Source: Ramlibacter tataouinensis
Lineage (GTDB): Bacteria; Pseudomonadota; Gammaproteobacteria; Burkholderiales; Burkholderiaceae_C
Length of the DNA: 64,000 bases
Assembly (NCBI RefSeq): GCF_001580455.1
Contig: NZ_CP010951.1
Location: 248,001 to 312,000, forward strand
Direction of reading: 5' to 3'
Part shown: positions 36,751 to 44,698 of the stretch, piece after piece
Layout of the letters: the number at the start of each line of letters is the position of its first letter
How positions within the stretch are numbered: position 1 is the first letter of the stretch
Notes under the pieces: model-generated
Databases searched by the model: none
Seen by the model: the letters and a program-made list of their open reading frames with translations, nothing else
What the model was told of the DNA's origin: nothing
Translations under genes and position numbers: made by a program

Positions 36751-37527
36751 TCAGACGCCGATCGTGTAGCCGCCGTTGGCGGACAGGTGCTGGCCCGTCA
36801 CATAGGAGGCCGCCTCGGACAGCAGGAAGCACACGGGCCGCGCCACTTCGCCGGCCTCCGCCCAGCGGGCGAGCGGGATCTGGGCCAGGTAGGTCTCGGC
36901 GAACTTCTCGCTGCGGATGGTCTCGGTCATGGGCGTTTCCACCACGCCGAAACCCACGGTGTTGACCCGCACGTTGTACTTCGCCCATTCGCGGGCCGCG
37001 CACATCGTGAGGCCCAGCACGCCCGCCTTCGCCGCACCGTAGTTGATCTGGCCGATGGTGCCGCGGCGGCCCGCATCGGAAGAGATGTTGACGATGGAGC
37101 CGCCGCTCTTGTCGCCGCCGCGCGAGCGCTGCAGCATGTGGCGGCCGACGGCCTGCAGGAAGTGAAAGGCACCGGTGAGATGCACGTCGATCACCTGCTG
37201 CCACTGCTCCAGCGTCATCTTCTCGATCATGGCCGGGCGCGTGATGCCCGCGTTGTTGACCAGGCCGTGGACGGCGCCGAAGCGCGCCACCGCCTGCTCG
37301 ACCACCGACTGCGCGAACGAACCATCGGCGACGCTGCCGGCCAGGGCCAGCACGCGGTCGGCGCCGGCTTCGGCGGCGAAGGCGTCGATCGCGTCCTTGT
37401 TCAGGTCAACCGCGGTGACCGTCCCGCCCAGGTCCAGCACCAGCTGCGCGATCGCGCGGCCGATACCCTGGCCCGCGCCGGTCACGATGACGTTGCGGCC
37501 CTGCAGTTCCATCCCTTGTGGATTCAT
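36751..37527 (-). CDS. Short-chain dehydrogenase (3-hydroxyacyl-CoA/ACP type)
   Basis: A 258-residue classical SDR using NAD(P). Motifs: VTGAGQGIGRAIAQL (TGxxxGxG, about 14-28), NNAG near 90, IVNISSDAGRRG with the catalytic Ser, INYGAAKAGVLG (YxxxK), and a C-terminal TGQHLSANGGYTIGV. AAGGAAG lies 5 bp before ATG 37527. In this operon it is the likely 3-hydroxyacyl-CoA dehydrogenase step after hydration by MaoC. Confidence 0.93.
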   Translation of the reverse strand: MNPQGMELQGRNVIVTGAGQGIGRAIAQLVLDLGGTVTAVDLNKDAIDAFAAEAGADRVLALAGSVADGSFAQSVVEQAVARFGAVHGLVNNAGITRPAMIEKMTLEQWQQVIDVHLTGAFHFLQAVGRHMLQRSRGGDKSGGSIVNISSDAGRRGTIGQINYGAAKAGVLGLTMCAAREWAKYNVRVNTVGFGVVETPMTETIRSEKFAETYLAQIPLARWAEAGEVARPVCFLLSEAASYVTGQHLSANGGYTIGV

Positions 37528-37543
37528 GGTGTGCTTCCTTGGT

Positions 37544-38701
37544 TCAGAGTGTTTCTTCGGTGCCGAGCACCAGGGTGGCCTGGCTGGAGAGCTCGCCGCC
37601 GTTGCCGTGCGCCACCGCGAGCCGCGCATCGCGCACCTGGCGCTCGCCAGCCAGTCCCATCAGCTGCTGGGTCGCTTCCACCATGGTGAACAGGCCGTAC
37701 ATGCCGGGGTGCACGCAGGACAGGCCGCCGCCGTTGGTGTTGACGGGCAGGTCGCCGCCCGGGGCGATGCGCCCGCCCTGCACGAAGGCGCCGCCCTCGC
37801 CCTTGCGGCAGAAACCCAGGTCTTCCAGGAACAGGATGGTGTTGATGGTGAAGGCGTCGTAGAGCTCGACGAGGTCGATGTCCGCCGGCTTCACGCCCGC
37901 CTGCGCGAAGGCGCGGGCGCCCGATTGCGCGGCGGCAGTGACCGTGAGGTCCGGCATGGAGGTGATGTCGCGGTGATCCGTGGCCGCGGCTGCGCCCAGC
38001 AGGTAGACCGGCTTGCGCGCCAGGTCCCTGGCCCGCTCGGCGCTCACCATCACCACGGCGGCCGCGCCGTCGGTGACCAGGCAGCAGTCGCGCACGCTCA
38101 AGGGGTCCGCCACCATGCGGGCCTTGAGGTAGTCCTCCATCGTGAGCGGATCACGCATGAAGGCTTCCGGGTTCAGCTGCGCCCAGCGGCGCGCCGCCAG
38201 CGCGACCTCGCCCAGCTGCTCGCGCTTCAGGCCGTACTGGTGCATGTAGCGCGAGGTGGCCAGCGCGTAGGCGCCGGCCGGTCGCAGCAGCTTGTACGGC
38301 GCCTCGTAGGCCGGCGGGCGCATGGCGCTCACCAAACCGCCGGCGGCCGTGCGCTGGTTGCTGCCGTAGGCGATCAAGGCCACGTCGCATTGCCCGGCCT
38401 CGATCGCCAGCGCCGCCCACATGGCATGGGTCAGGAAGGCGGAGCCGCCGGTGCGGTTGTTCTCGGTGATGCGCGGCTGGATGCCCAGGTACTCGGCAAA
38501 AGTGATGCCCGAGAGGAAGTCGTCGGGCAGGCCGATGAACAGGCCATCGACATCGCCCGGTGTGAGCCCCACCTGCGCCAGCGCACGCACGCTGGCGGAC
38601 ACGGCCAGATCCATGGAGCCCAGGCCTGCGGCTTCGCCGATGCCGTAGGTGGACGCCGCGACGATGGCCGACTTGCCGCGGGGGAAGCGGTCCTGCGTCA
38701 T
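37544..38701 (-). CDS. Thiolase-fold (SCP-x/Ltp2-like) protein lacking catalytic Cys
   Basis: A 385-residue thiolase-superfamily protein of the lipid-transfer type. The nucleophile loop reads NNRTGGSA (81-88) instead of a Cys-containing loop. The C-terminal Cys motif is replaced by AHGNGGE (364-370), while GGGLSCVHPG keeps the His331 region. ELYDAFT (279-285) and HPGMYG offer tyrosines (281, 335) comparable in place to those used by the steroid aldolase Ltp2. Such proteins pair with DUF35 partners, and the next gene upstream is one (overlap 4 bp). A retro-aldol cleavage of a 3-hydroxyacyl-CoA is more likely than thiolysis. Confidence 0.88.
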   Translation of the reverse strand: MTQDRFPRGKSAIVAASTYGIGEAAGLGSMDLAVSASVRALAQVGLTPGDVDGLFIGLPDDFLSGITFAEYLGIQPRITENNRTGGSAFLTHAMWAALAIEAGQCDVALIAYGSNQRTAAGGLVSAMRPPAYEAPYKLLRPAGAYALATSRYMHQYGLKREQLGEVALAARRWAQLNPEAFMRDPLTMEDYLKARMVADPLSVRDCCLVTDGAAAVVMVSAERARDLARKPVYLLGAAAATDHRDITSMPDLTVTAAAQSGARAFAQAGVKPADIDLVELYDAFTINTILFLEDLGFCRKGEGGAFVQGGRIAPGGDLPVNTNGGGLSCVHPGMYGLFTMVEATQQLMGLAGERQVRDARLAVAHGNGGELSSQATLVLGTEETL

Positions 38702-39081
38702 GATCCCTCCGCGGCGTCGAACACGACGAGAGGCTTGTCGTCCTGCGTGCCGATGCGTGCACGCACGCGCATGCCGATGCGCACCGCCTCGGGCGGCATG
38801 TTCTCCACGCGGCTCATCATGCGCGGGCCTTCGTCCAGGTCCACCAGCACCACGTTGTAGGGCTGTTGCGGCGGCTTGGGCCGCACCACCGTCGTGGCGT
38901 GCACGGTGCCGAATCCGCTGGCCGGCACCCACTCCAGGTCGCGCGCACCGGTGACCGGCTCGGCCACGCGCGGATAGAACACGAAGCGGCCGCTGCTGCG
39001 CGAGCGCTGCAGCATGAAGCGGCCCTGCGCCAGGTGCGCGAAGTAGTCCTGCTCGGGGCGGACCTCGGGAATGTTGCTCAC
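38698..39081 (-). CDS. DUF35 OB-fold protein without zinc-ribbon cysteines
   Basis: A 127-residue protein of the DUF35/ChsH2-C type. The N-terminal helix (YFAHLAQGRFMLQRS), the ribbon region (RSRSSGRFVFYPRVAEP) and the OB-fold (LEWVPASGFGTVHATTVV, YNVVLVDLDEGPRMMSRV) follow family order. All four ribbon Cys are missing: LQRSRSSGR and EPVTGARD stand where CxxC pairs normally occur. It starts with GTG overlapping the crotonase stop (GTGA; GGAG upstream), and its own stop overlaps the thiolase-fold start. It probably forms an obligate complex with that protein. Confidence 0.87.
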   Translation of the reverse strand: MSNIPEVRPEQDYFAHLAQGRFMLQRSRSSGRFVFYPRVAEPVTGARDLEWVPASGFGTVHATTVVRPKPPQQPYNVVLVDLDEGPRMMSRVENMPPEAVRIGMRVRARIGTQDDKPLVVFDAAEGS

Positions 39082-39875
39082 TTCTGGATCTCCGGCCACT
39101 GGTACACGGGGGCCTCCTTGGCCAGGAAACGGCGCACCGCCTCCTGGTGGAACTCGCTTTCGCGGCACATGGCCTGGGCCGCCGCCTCCTGGGCGTACAC
39201 GCTGCGCCGCTCGGACTCGAAGGCGTGGTTCATCACGCCCTTGGCCAGGCCCAGCGCCTCGGTGGGCGCGTGCTGGAAGCGCGCGGCGAAGGCAATCGCC
39301 TCCTGCACGACATCGCCCTGGCTGAGCTGCTGGACCAGGCCCAGCGCCAGCGCCTCGCTCGCGTCGACTACGCGTGCGCTGAACACCAGCTCCTTGGCGC
39401 GCGCCAGGCCGATCGCCCGCGGCAGCAGGTACATCAGGCCCATGTCGGGCACGTAGCCGATGCGCGCGAACACAGCGCAGAACTTGGCGCGCGGCGAGGC
39501 GATCACGAAGTCGGCGGCCAGCGCCAGCGACATCCCGGCGCCGAAGGCCGTGCCGTCCACGGCGGCGACCACCGGCTTTTCCAGGTCGACCAGCTCGTCG
39601 AACCAGCGATGGATCTTGCGGATGCGCTCGCGGCCCTCGAAGATGTCGCGCGGACCTTCAAGCGCCTGGGCCATGCCTTTCACGTCGCCGCCGGAGCAGA
39701 AATGGCCGCCGGCGCCGGTGATCACCACGGCGCGCACCGAAGGGTCGTCGCGCAGCTGCGGGATCGCGTCGGCGAAGGCCTGGCGCAGCTCGAGGTCCAG
39801 CGCGTTGCGCTGCTCGGGCCGGTTCAGGGTCAGCACGGCGGTGCTGCCGTGGCGCTGGAGTTGCAGGACGGTCAT
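39078..39875 (-). CDS. Enoyl-CoA hydratase/isomerase (crotonase), PaaG-like active site
   Basis: A 265-residue crotonase-fold protein. Oxyanion-hole segments are GGHFCSGGDVKGM and DGTAFGAGMSLALAADF. Compared with enoyl-CoA hydratase, the first catalytic Glu is Phe136 in FARIGYVPDMG, while Asp144 and Glu162 are present. This pattern resembles PaaG-type isomerases, so double-bond isomerisation may be its role, leaving hydration to the MaoC protein 10 bp upstream. The stop overlaps the next start by 4 bp. Confidence 0.88.
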   Translation of the reverse strand: MTVLQLQRHGSTAVLTLNRPEQRNALDLELRQAFADAIPQLRDDPSVRAVVITGAGGHFCSGGDVKGMAQALEGPRDIFEGRERIRKIHRWFDELVDLEKPVVAAVDGTAFGAGMSLALAADFVIASPRAKFCAVFARIGYVPDMGLMYLLPRAIGLARAKELVFSARVVDASEALALGLVQQLSQGDVVQEAIAFAARFQHAPTEALGLAKGVMNHAFESERRSVYAQEAAAQAMCRESEFHQEAVRRFLAKEAPVYQWPEIQK

Positions 39876-39885
39876 CGACGGCCTC

Positions 39886-40356
39886 CTAGTAGCGCACCTG
39901 CATCAGCCAGTCGGCGACCATCGCAGGGCGCTCTGCGCCCTCGGCCTGGATGCTGACCTTCCAGTGGCAGCGCACCTCGTTCTCGCGGATGTCCTCGACC
40001 CGCGCGAGCTGGAAGCTGCCCACCAGCCGGGAGCCACAGGGCACCGGGCTGGTGAAGCGCACCTTGTCGAAGCCGTAGTTCAGCGCCATCTTGCGGTTGG
40101 GGAAGGCGAAGCAGCGGTGGTACCAGCCGGTGACCAGCGACAGCGTCAGCAGGCCGTGCGCGATGGTGGTCTTGAACGGCGACTCGGCGGCGGCGCGCGC
40201 CGGGTCCGTATGGATCCACTGCCGGTCGCGCGTCACATCCGCGAAGGTGTCGATGGTGGCCTGGTCGACCACGATCGGGTCGCCGTTGACCGCGGGCTGG
40301 CCGACGAAGGCCTTGAGCGCCGCGATCGAGTCGAAGCTCTTGTGCGCGTCGGCCAT
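39886..40356 (-). CDS. MaoC-like (R)-specific enoyl-CoA hydratase
   Basis: A 156-residue hot-dog-fold hydratase. The hydratase-2 motif appears as FADVTRDRQWIHTD with Asp44 and His49 and continues to PFKTTIAHGLLTLSL. The overhanging segment RFTSPVPCGSRL is typical. The ATG shares one base with the stop of the upstream Bug gene (TGATG). The likely step is hydration of the 2-enoyl-CoA made by the acyl-CoA dehydrogenases. Confidence 0.9.
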   Translation of the reverse strand: MADAHKSFDSIAALKAFVGQPAVNGDPIVVDQATIDTFADVTRDRQWIHTDPARAAAESPFKTTIAHGLLTLSLVTGWYHRCFAFPNRKMALNYGFDKVRFTSPVPCGSRLVGSFQLARVEDIRENEVRCHWKVSIQAEGAERPAMVADWLMQVRY

Positions 40357-41333
40357 CAGTCCGCCTTCACGCCCAGCTGCTTCACCAGCGGATTCCACTT
40401 GGCGCGCTCCTGGCTGATGAAGGCGCCGAAGTCCTGTGGCGAGCCGGGCATGGGCTGGGCGCCGATGCCGCGCAGCTTCTCCACCAGCTCGGGATTCTTC
40501 AGCGCGTCGTTGATGGCGCGGTTCAGGGTGGTGACCGCCGCCTCGGGCGTGCGCGCCGGGGCCATCACGCCGAACCAGGCGCTCGCCTCGGCGCCGGCGA
40601 AGCCCGTTTCCTTCAGCGTGGGCACATTGGGCAGCGCCGGGAAGCGCACGTTGTCCAGGATCGCCAGCGGCACGATCTTGCCGGCCTTGGCCTGCTGCAT
40701 GGACGAGGGCAGCGCGTCGAACATGATGTCGATCTGGCGGCCCATGAGGTTGGTGATGGCCGGCGCGCTGCCGGTGAAGGGCACGTGCATCACCTTGATG
40801 CCCATCAGGTTGGCGGCGTATTCGCCGGCCAGGTGCGTGATGTTGCCGGCGCTGGCGGAACCCATGCTCAGGGGCGCGGGGCTCTTCTTGGCGAAGGCGA
40901 TGAAGGAGCTGACGTCGGTCGGACCCAGCCCGGGCCGGGTCACCAGCAGCAGCGGCGACTTGCCCATGCCCGCCACCGGCACGAAGGCCTTCTCCGGGTC
41001 GTAGGGCATGGTGGCGTACAGGGCCTGGTTGATCACCAGCGGGGCGTTGGAGCCGACGAAGAAGGTGGTGCCGTCCGGCTGCGCGCGAGCGACGGCTTCA
41101 CCGGCGATCATCCCGGCGGCGCCGGCCTTGTTCTCCACCACGATTGACGTCCCCAGCGTCTTGGCGGCCTCGTTGGCCACCAGGCGCGTGATCTGGTCGG
41201 CGGCGCCGCCGGCCGGATAGGGCACGACGAACTTGATCGGCGCCTTCTGCGCCTGCGCGGCGCCGGCGGCGAGCAGCAGGGTAGGCAGGACGAGGGCCGC
41301 GACGCGGCGGGAAACGGTGCGCTTCACTTTCAC
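40356..41333 (-). CDS. Bug/TctC-family periplasmic receptor
   Basis: A 325-residue receptor. Signal peptide VAALVLPTLLLAAGAAQAQ; motifs IKFVVPYPAGGAADQITRL, VVENKAGAAGMIAGE and MHVPFTGSAPAITNLMG. It lies between the CoA-transferase and MaoC genes, 35 bp after the former and overlapping the latter by one base, so it is firmly inside the operon. Placing the receptor directly after the CoA-activating enzyme suggests it binds the free acid that is activated. Confidence 0.92.
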   Translation of the reverse strand: MKVKRTVSRRVAALVLPTLLLAAGAAQAQKAPIKFVVPYPAGGAADQITRLVANEAAKTLGTSIVVENKAGAAGMIAGEAVARAQPDGTTFFVGSNAPLVINQALYATMPYDPEKAFVPVAGMGKSPLLLVTRPGLGPTDVSSFIAFAKKSPAPLSMGSASAGNITHLAGEYAANLMGIKVMHVPFTGSAPAITNLMGRQIDIMFDALPSSMQQAKAGKIVPLAILDNVRFPALPNVPTLKETGFAGAEASAWFGVMAPARTPEAAVTTLNRAINDALKNPELVEKLRGIGAQPMPGSPQDFGAFISQERAKWNPLVKQLGVKAD

Positions 41334-41368
41334 TATGTCTCCTGAGTGTGGGTGTTTCAGATCACGTT

Positions 41369-42604
41369 TCAGATCACGCCCTTGGCCTGCAGGGCCTCGA
41401 GCTCAGATTCGGAAAGGCCCAGGCGGCCCTGCAGGACCTCCTGGTTGTGCTCGCCGAGCAGCGGCGCGGAACGGCCGTAGCTGATCGGGGTCTCGGACAG
41501 CCGGATCGGATTGGCGAGGGACGGTGCCTGCACCCCGGCGCCGTGCTCCAGCGACAGCTGCAAGCCGCGGTGGCGCACCTGCGGGTCTTCGAAGACCTGC
41601 TTCATGTTGTAGATGGGGCCGCAGGGCACGTTGACGGCCTCCAGCAGCGGCACCCATTCCTCCATGGACTTCGCCAGCATCGCCTCGGCGATCAGCGGGA
41701 TCAGCTGCTGGCGGTTGCGGTTGCGGTTGGGGCCGGTGGCGTAGAGCGGATCGGTGGCGAGGTGCTCGCAGCCGATCGCCTTGCAGAAGGCCGCGTACTG
41801 GCCGTCGTTGCCGACGGCGATGATGATGCTGCCTTCCCGGCAGCGGAACACCTGGTACGGGACCATGTTCGAGTGCGCATTGCCCATGCGCTGCGGGATG
41901 CGGCCGGACAGGAGGTAGTTGATCGCCTGGTAGGAGTTGATCGTGACGATGCAGTCCAGCAGCGACATGTCGATGTACTGGCCGCGCCCGCTGACGTTGC
42001 GGTGCTCCAGCGCCGCCAGGATGGCGGTGGTCGCGTACATGCCGGTCAGGATGTCGCTGATCGCGATGCCGCTCTTCATCGGCTCGTCCCCGGGCGTGCC
42101 CTCGGGCTGTCCGGTGATGCTCATGAGGCCGCCCATGCCCTGGAACACGAAGTCGTAGCCGGGCAGCGGTGCGTAGGGCCCGTCCTGGCCGAAGCCGGTG
42201 ACGGAGCAGTAGACGATGCGGGGATTGATCTTGGCCAGGTCCTCGTACGCCAGGCCGTAGCGCGCCAAGGTGCCGACCTTGTAGTTCTCCACCACCACAT
42301 CGGCTTCGCGCGCCAGCCGGCGGATGATCTCCTGGCCTTCCGCCGTCGCCAGGTCCACAGTCACCGAACGCTTGCCGCGGTTGGCGCTGAGGAAGTAGGA
42401 CGAATCGCGGGTCTCGCGACCCTCGGCATCCTTCAGGAAGGGCGGGCCCCAGGTGCGGGTGTCGTCGCCGACGCGCGGCCGCTCGATCTTGATCACCTCG
42501 GCGCCGAGGTCGGCGAGGTTCTGGGTGGCCCACGGCCCCGCGAGGATGCGCGTGAGGTCCAGCACCTTGATGTGGCCCAGTGCCGTCAATTTTCCTGTCG
42601 TCAT
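41369..42604 (-). CDS. CaiB/BaiF family III CoA-transferase
   Basis: A 411-residue family III CoA-transferase, moving CoA between acyl groups without ATP. IKVLDLTRILAGPWATQNL, GAEVIKIERPRVGDDTRTWG, NRGKRSVTVDL and the catalytic-Asp region GYDFVFQGMGGLMSITGQ are typical. First gene of the minus-strand operon; ATG 42604 faces the divergent control region. It probably activates the operon's carboxylic acid using succinyl-CoA, acetyl-CoA or the pathway product as donor. Confidence 0.93.
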   Translation of the reverse strand: MTTGKLTALGHIKVLDLTRILAGPWATQNLADLGAEVIKIERPRVGDDTRTWGPPFLKDAEGRETRDSSYFLSANRGKRSVTVDLATAEGQEIIRRLAREADVVVENYKVGTLARYGLAYEDLAKINPRIVYCSVTGFGQDGPYAPLPGYDFVFQGMGGLMSITGQPEGTPGDEPMKSGIAISDILTGMYATTAILAALEHRNVSGRGQYIDMSLLDCIVTINSYQAINYLLSGRIPQRMGNAHSNMVPYQVFRCREGSIIIAVGNDGQYAAFCKAIGCEHLATDPLYATGPNRNRNRQQLIPLIAEAMLAKSMEEWVPLLEAVNVPCGPIYNMKQVFEDPQVRHRGLQLSLEHGAGVQAPSLANPIRLSETPISYGRSAPLLGEHNQEVLQGRLGLSESELEALQAKGVI

Positions 42605-42659
42605 GGGGCGCAGGATAGGAGTGGCAGGAACCCTTCGTCCAATACTTCTTCTCGGAATT

Positions 42660-42680
42660 CCGATATCTGACGTGTATCGG
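42660..42680. promoter_or_regulatory. LysR-type operator candidate, copy 1
   Basis: CCGATA-N9-TATCGG, an inverted repeat in the divergent region before the CoA-transferase gene. Read as CGATATC-N5-TGTATCG it contains the T-N11-A spacing of LysR sites. A near copy lies at 42753-42771, with the same arms. Confidence 0.6.
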
Positions 42681-42752
42681 GCGGCGCTTGACCCATGCCG
42701 CCCCATGGCAGTGAAAACAGCTTTCGGTCAACTCATCCGCCCAGAAGCTGGG

Positions 42753-42771
42753 CGATATCAATCGAGTATCG
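42753..42771. promoter_or_regulatory. LysR-type operator candidate, copy 2
   Basis: CGATA-N9-TATCG (CGATATC-N5-AGTATCG), 92 bp centre-to-centre from copy 1 and closer to the plus-strand crotonase gene. Outside the pair, GTCCAATA (42637-42644) and its inverse TATTGGAC (42788-42795) flank the region symmetrically. Confidence 0.6.
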
Positions 42772-42841
42772 AGATGCCGATAATTCCTATTGGACTTCGG
42801 CAGCCCTGCGCCTTACGCTCGGGCCCCGAAAGGACACCCCT

Positions 42842-43636
42842 ATGGCCGACTTCATCCAATACAGCCAGGACGGGCCGGTGGTCACGCTGACCATGAACGA
42901 GCCGGAACGCCGCAACCCCCTCACCGGCAACAGCGCCGTCCCCGACTTCCTGTCGGCGATCGACCGCATCCACACCGACCGCAGCGTGCGAGCGGTCATC
43001 CTCACCGGCGCCGGCACGGCCTTCTCCTCCGGCGGCGACATCCGCGACATGCAGCGCCAGTCCTCGGGCGAGGTGCCCGGCATGCAGATCCGCCACGAGT
43101 ACCGCACCGGCATCCAGCGCCTGCCGCTGGCCCTGTTCAACCTGGAAGTGCCGGTGATCGCCGCCATCAACGGCCCCGCGATCGGCGCCGGCCTCGATCT
43201 CGCCTGCATGTGCGACATCCGCATTGCCGCGGAGACCGCGAAATTCGCCGAAAGCTTCGTCAAGCTGGGCATCATTCCCGGCGACGGCGGCGCCTGGCTG
43301 CTGCCGCGGCTGATCGGCCTCGCACGCGCCAGCGAGCTGTCGTACACCGGCGAGGTGATCGGCGCCGAGCAGGCCGCTGCCTGGGGGCTGGTGTCGCGCG
43401 TGGTGCCGGCGGACCGCCTGCTGGATACGGCCAGGGAGATCGCCCAGCGCATCGCCGCGAATCCCCCGCACGCCGTGCGCCTGACAAAGCGCCTGCTGCG
43501 CGAGGCCATGCACACGCGCCTCGACACCCTGCTGGAGATGGCCGCCGCATTCCAGGCGCTGTCGCACCAGACCGAGGACCACCGCGAAGCGGTGGCCGCC
43601 TTCCTGGAAAAGCGTGCCCCGGTCTTCAAGGGCTGA
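42842..43636 (+). CDS. Enoyl-CoA hydratase/isomerase (crotonase)
   Basis: A 264-residue crotonase. Oxyanion-hole segments are FSSGGDIRDMQRQS and INGPAIGAGLDLACMCD. The first Glu position of the hydratase is Phe139; Asp148 in PGDGGAWLLPR and Glu165 remain, as in PaaG-like members. It starts alone on the plus strand, divergent from the CoA operon, and is followed 70 bp later by the LysR gene. It shares the operator region, so co-regulation with the operon is likely. Its in-frame upstream extension is ignored because ATG 42842 gives the family N-terminus. Confidence 0.9.
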   Translation: MADFIQYSQDGPVVTLTMNEPERRNPLTGNSAVPDFLSAIDRIHTDRSVRAVILTGAGTAFSSGGDIRDMQRQSSGEVPGMQIRHEYRTGIQRLPLALFNLEVPVIAAINGPAIGAGLDLACMCDIRIAAETAKFAESFVKLGIIPGDGGAWLLPRLIGLARASELSYTGEVIGAEQAAAWGLVSRVVPADRLLDTAREIAQRIAANPPHAVRLTKRLLREAMHTRLDTLLEMAAAFQALSHQTEDHREAVAAFLEKRAPVFKG

Positions 43637-43706
43637 GGGCCGCGGCGAGCGGCCGGACCCGGGGGTGGGATATCCTCCCCCGATCCTGGCCCTTGCAGCG
43701 TCGCCC

Positions 43707-44606
43707 ATGGACCTTCGCCGGATCCGCCACTTCGTCGTCCTTGCCGAGACCCTGAACTACCGCCGCGCGGCGGAGCGCCTGCACATGGCGCAGCCGCCGC
43801 TGACCGTGTCCATCCAGAAGCTCGAGGCGGAACTGGGGACCAGGCTGTTCGAACGCAGTTCCACCGGCGTGGCGCTGACGCCCAGCGGCCGCGCGGTGCT
43901 GGCCGAGGCGCGCAAGCTGCTGTTCCACGGCGGGCAGCTGCAGGCCGTCGCGCGCGACGTGGTGGAAGGCACCGGCGGCACCCTGCGCGTCGGTTTCGTG
44001 GGCACGACCACCTACGGCATGCTGCAGCGGCTGCTGCCGCAATTCCGGACCGAGTACCCGGGCGTGAACCTGGTGCTGCGGGAATCGACTTCCGTGGCCA
44101 TCCTCGAACAGCTGGAGGACCATGCGCTGGACGTCGGCCTGGTGCGCACGCCCCTGCTGCGGCCGACCAGGGCGGCGCTGGTGCAGCTGGAACACGACCA
44201 CTTCGTCGTGGCCCTCCCGCGCGGCCATGAGCTGACGCAGCAGGGCCCCTTGCGGCTGTCGGAGCTCGCGGACGAATCGTTCGTCATGTACAGCGCCACC
44301 GCCGCCGCCGGCCTGCGCAGCGCGGCGATGCTGGCCTGCCAGGCGGCCGGCTTCGTCCCCAAGGTCTCGCAGGAGGCGGTCCAGGTGCAGACCCTGCTGG
44401 CACTGGTCGAGAGCGGCACCGGCGTGGCTCTGGTGCCGTCCGTGATGCAGCGCTATGCCAGCGACAAGCTGCTGTACCGGCCGCTGGAAGATCTGCCGGT
44501 TGCCTCCGAAGTCGGACTGGCGCTGGCCTACCTCAAGGGCAGCGAGATTCCCGCCGCGTCGCGCTTCAGGGATGTCGCGGTGCGCGTCTGCAGCGATCGA
44601 AGCTGA
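43707..44606 (+). CDS. LysR-family transcriptional regulator
   Basis: A 299-residue LysR regulator, BenM/CatR-like in layout. HTH: RIRHFVVLAETLNYRRAAER and PPLTVSIQKLEAELGTRLFE; effector domain from about 90 (LRVGFVGTTTYGMLQRLLP). The ATG at 43707 gives the usual MDLRRIRHFV start. It follows the divergent crotonase on the plus strand and is the best candidate to bind the CGATATC-type sites at 42660-42771 and control the CoA operon. The inducer is unknown. Confidence 0.92.
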   Translation: MDLRRIRHFVVLAETLNYRRAAERLHMAQPPLTVSIQKLEAELGTRLFERSSTGVALTPSGRAVLAEARKLLFHGGQLQAVARDVVEGTGGTLRVGFVGTTTYGMLQRLLPQFRTEYPGVNLVLRESTSVAILEQLEDHALDVGLVRTPLLRPTRAALVQLEHDHFVVALPRGHELTQQGPLRLSELADESFVMYSATAAAGLRSAAMLACQAAGFVPKVSQEAVQVQTLLALVESGTGVALVPSVMQRYASDKLLYRPLEDLPVASEVGLALAYLKGSEIPAASRFRDVAVRVCSDRS

Positions 44607-44698
44607 GCGGCGTTCGAACCTGAACTCGCGCGGCAGCTCCGCGGTCACCCTGTCAATGGCCCCAAGGGACCATAGACGCTCGACCAGCACAGGAAAGA

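Noticed and set aside
37544..38701. Annotation as an ordinary acetyl-CoA acetyltransferase
   Set aside because: Both catalytic cysteine positions are substituted.
43664..43688. GGATATCC palindrome within G/C runs before the LysR gene as an autoregulatory site
   Set aside because: The flanks do not pair and there is no T-N11-A motif; the better sites lie at 42660-42771.
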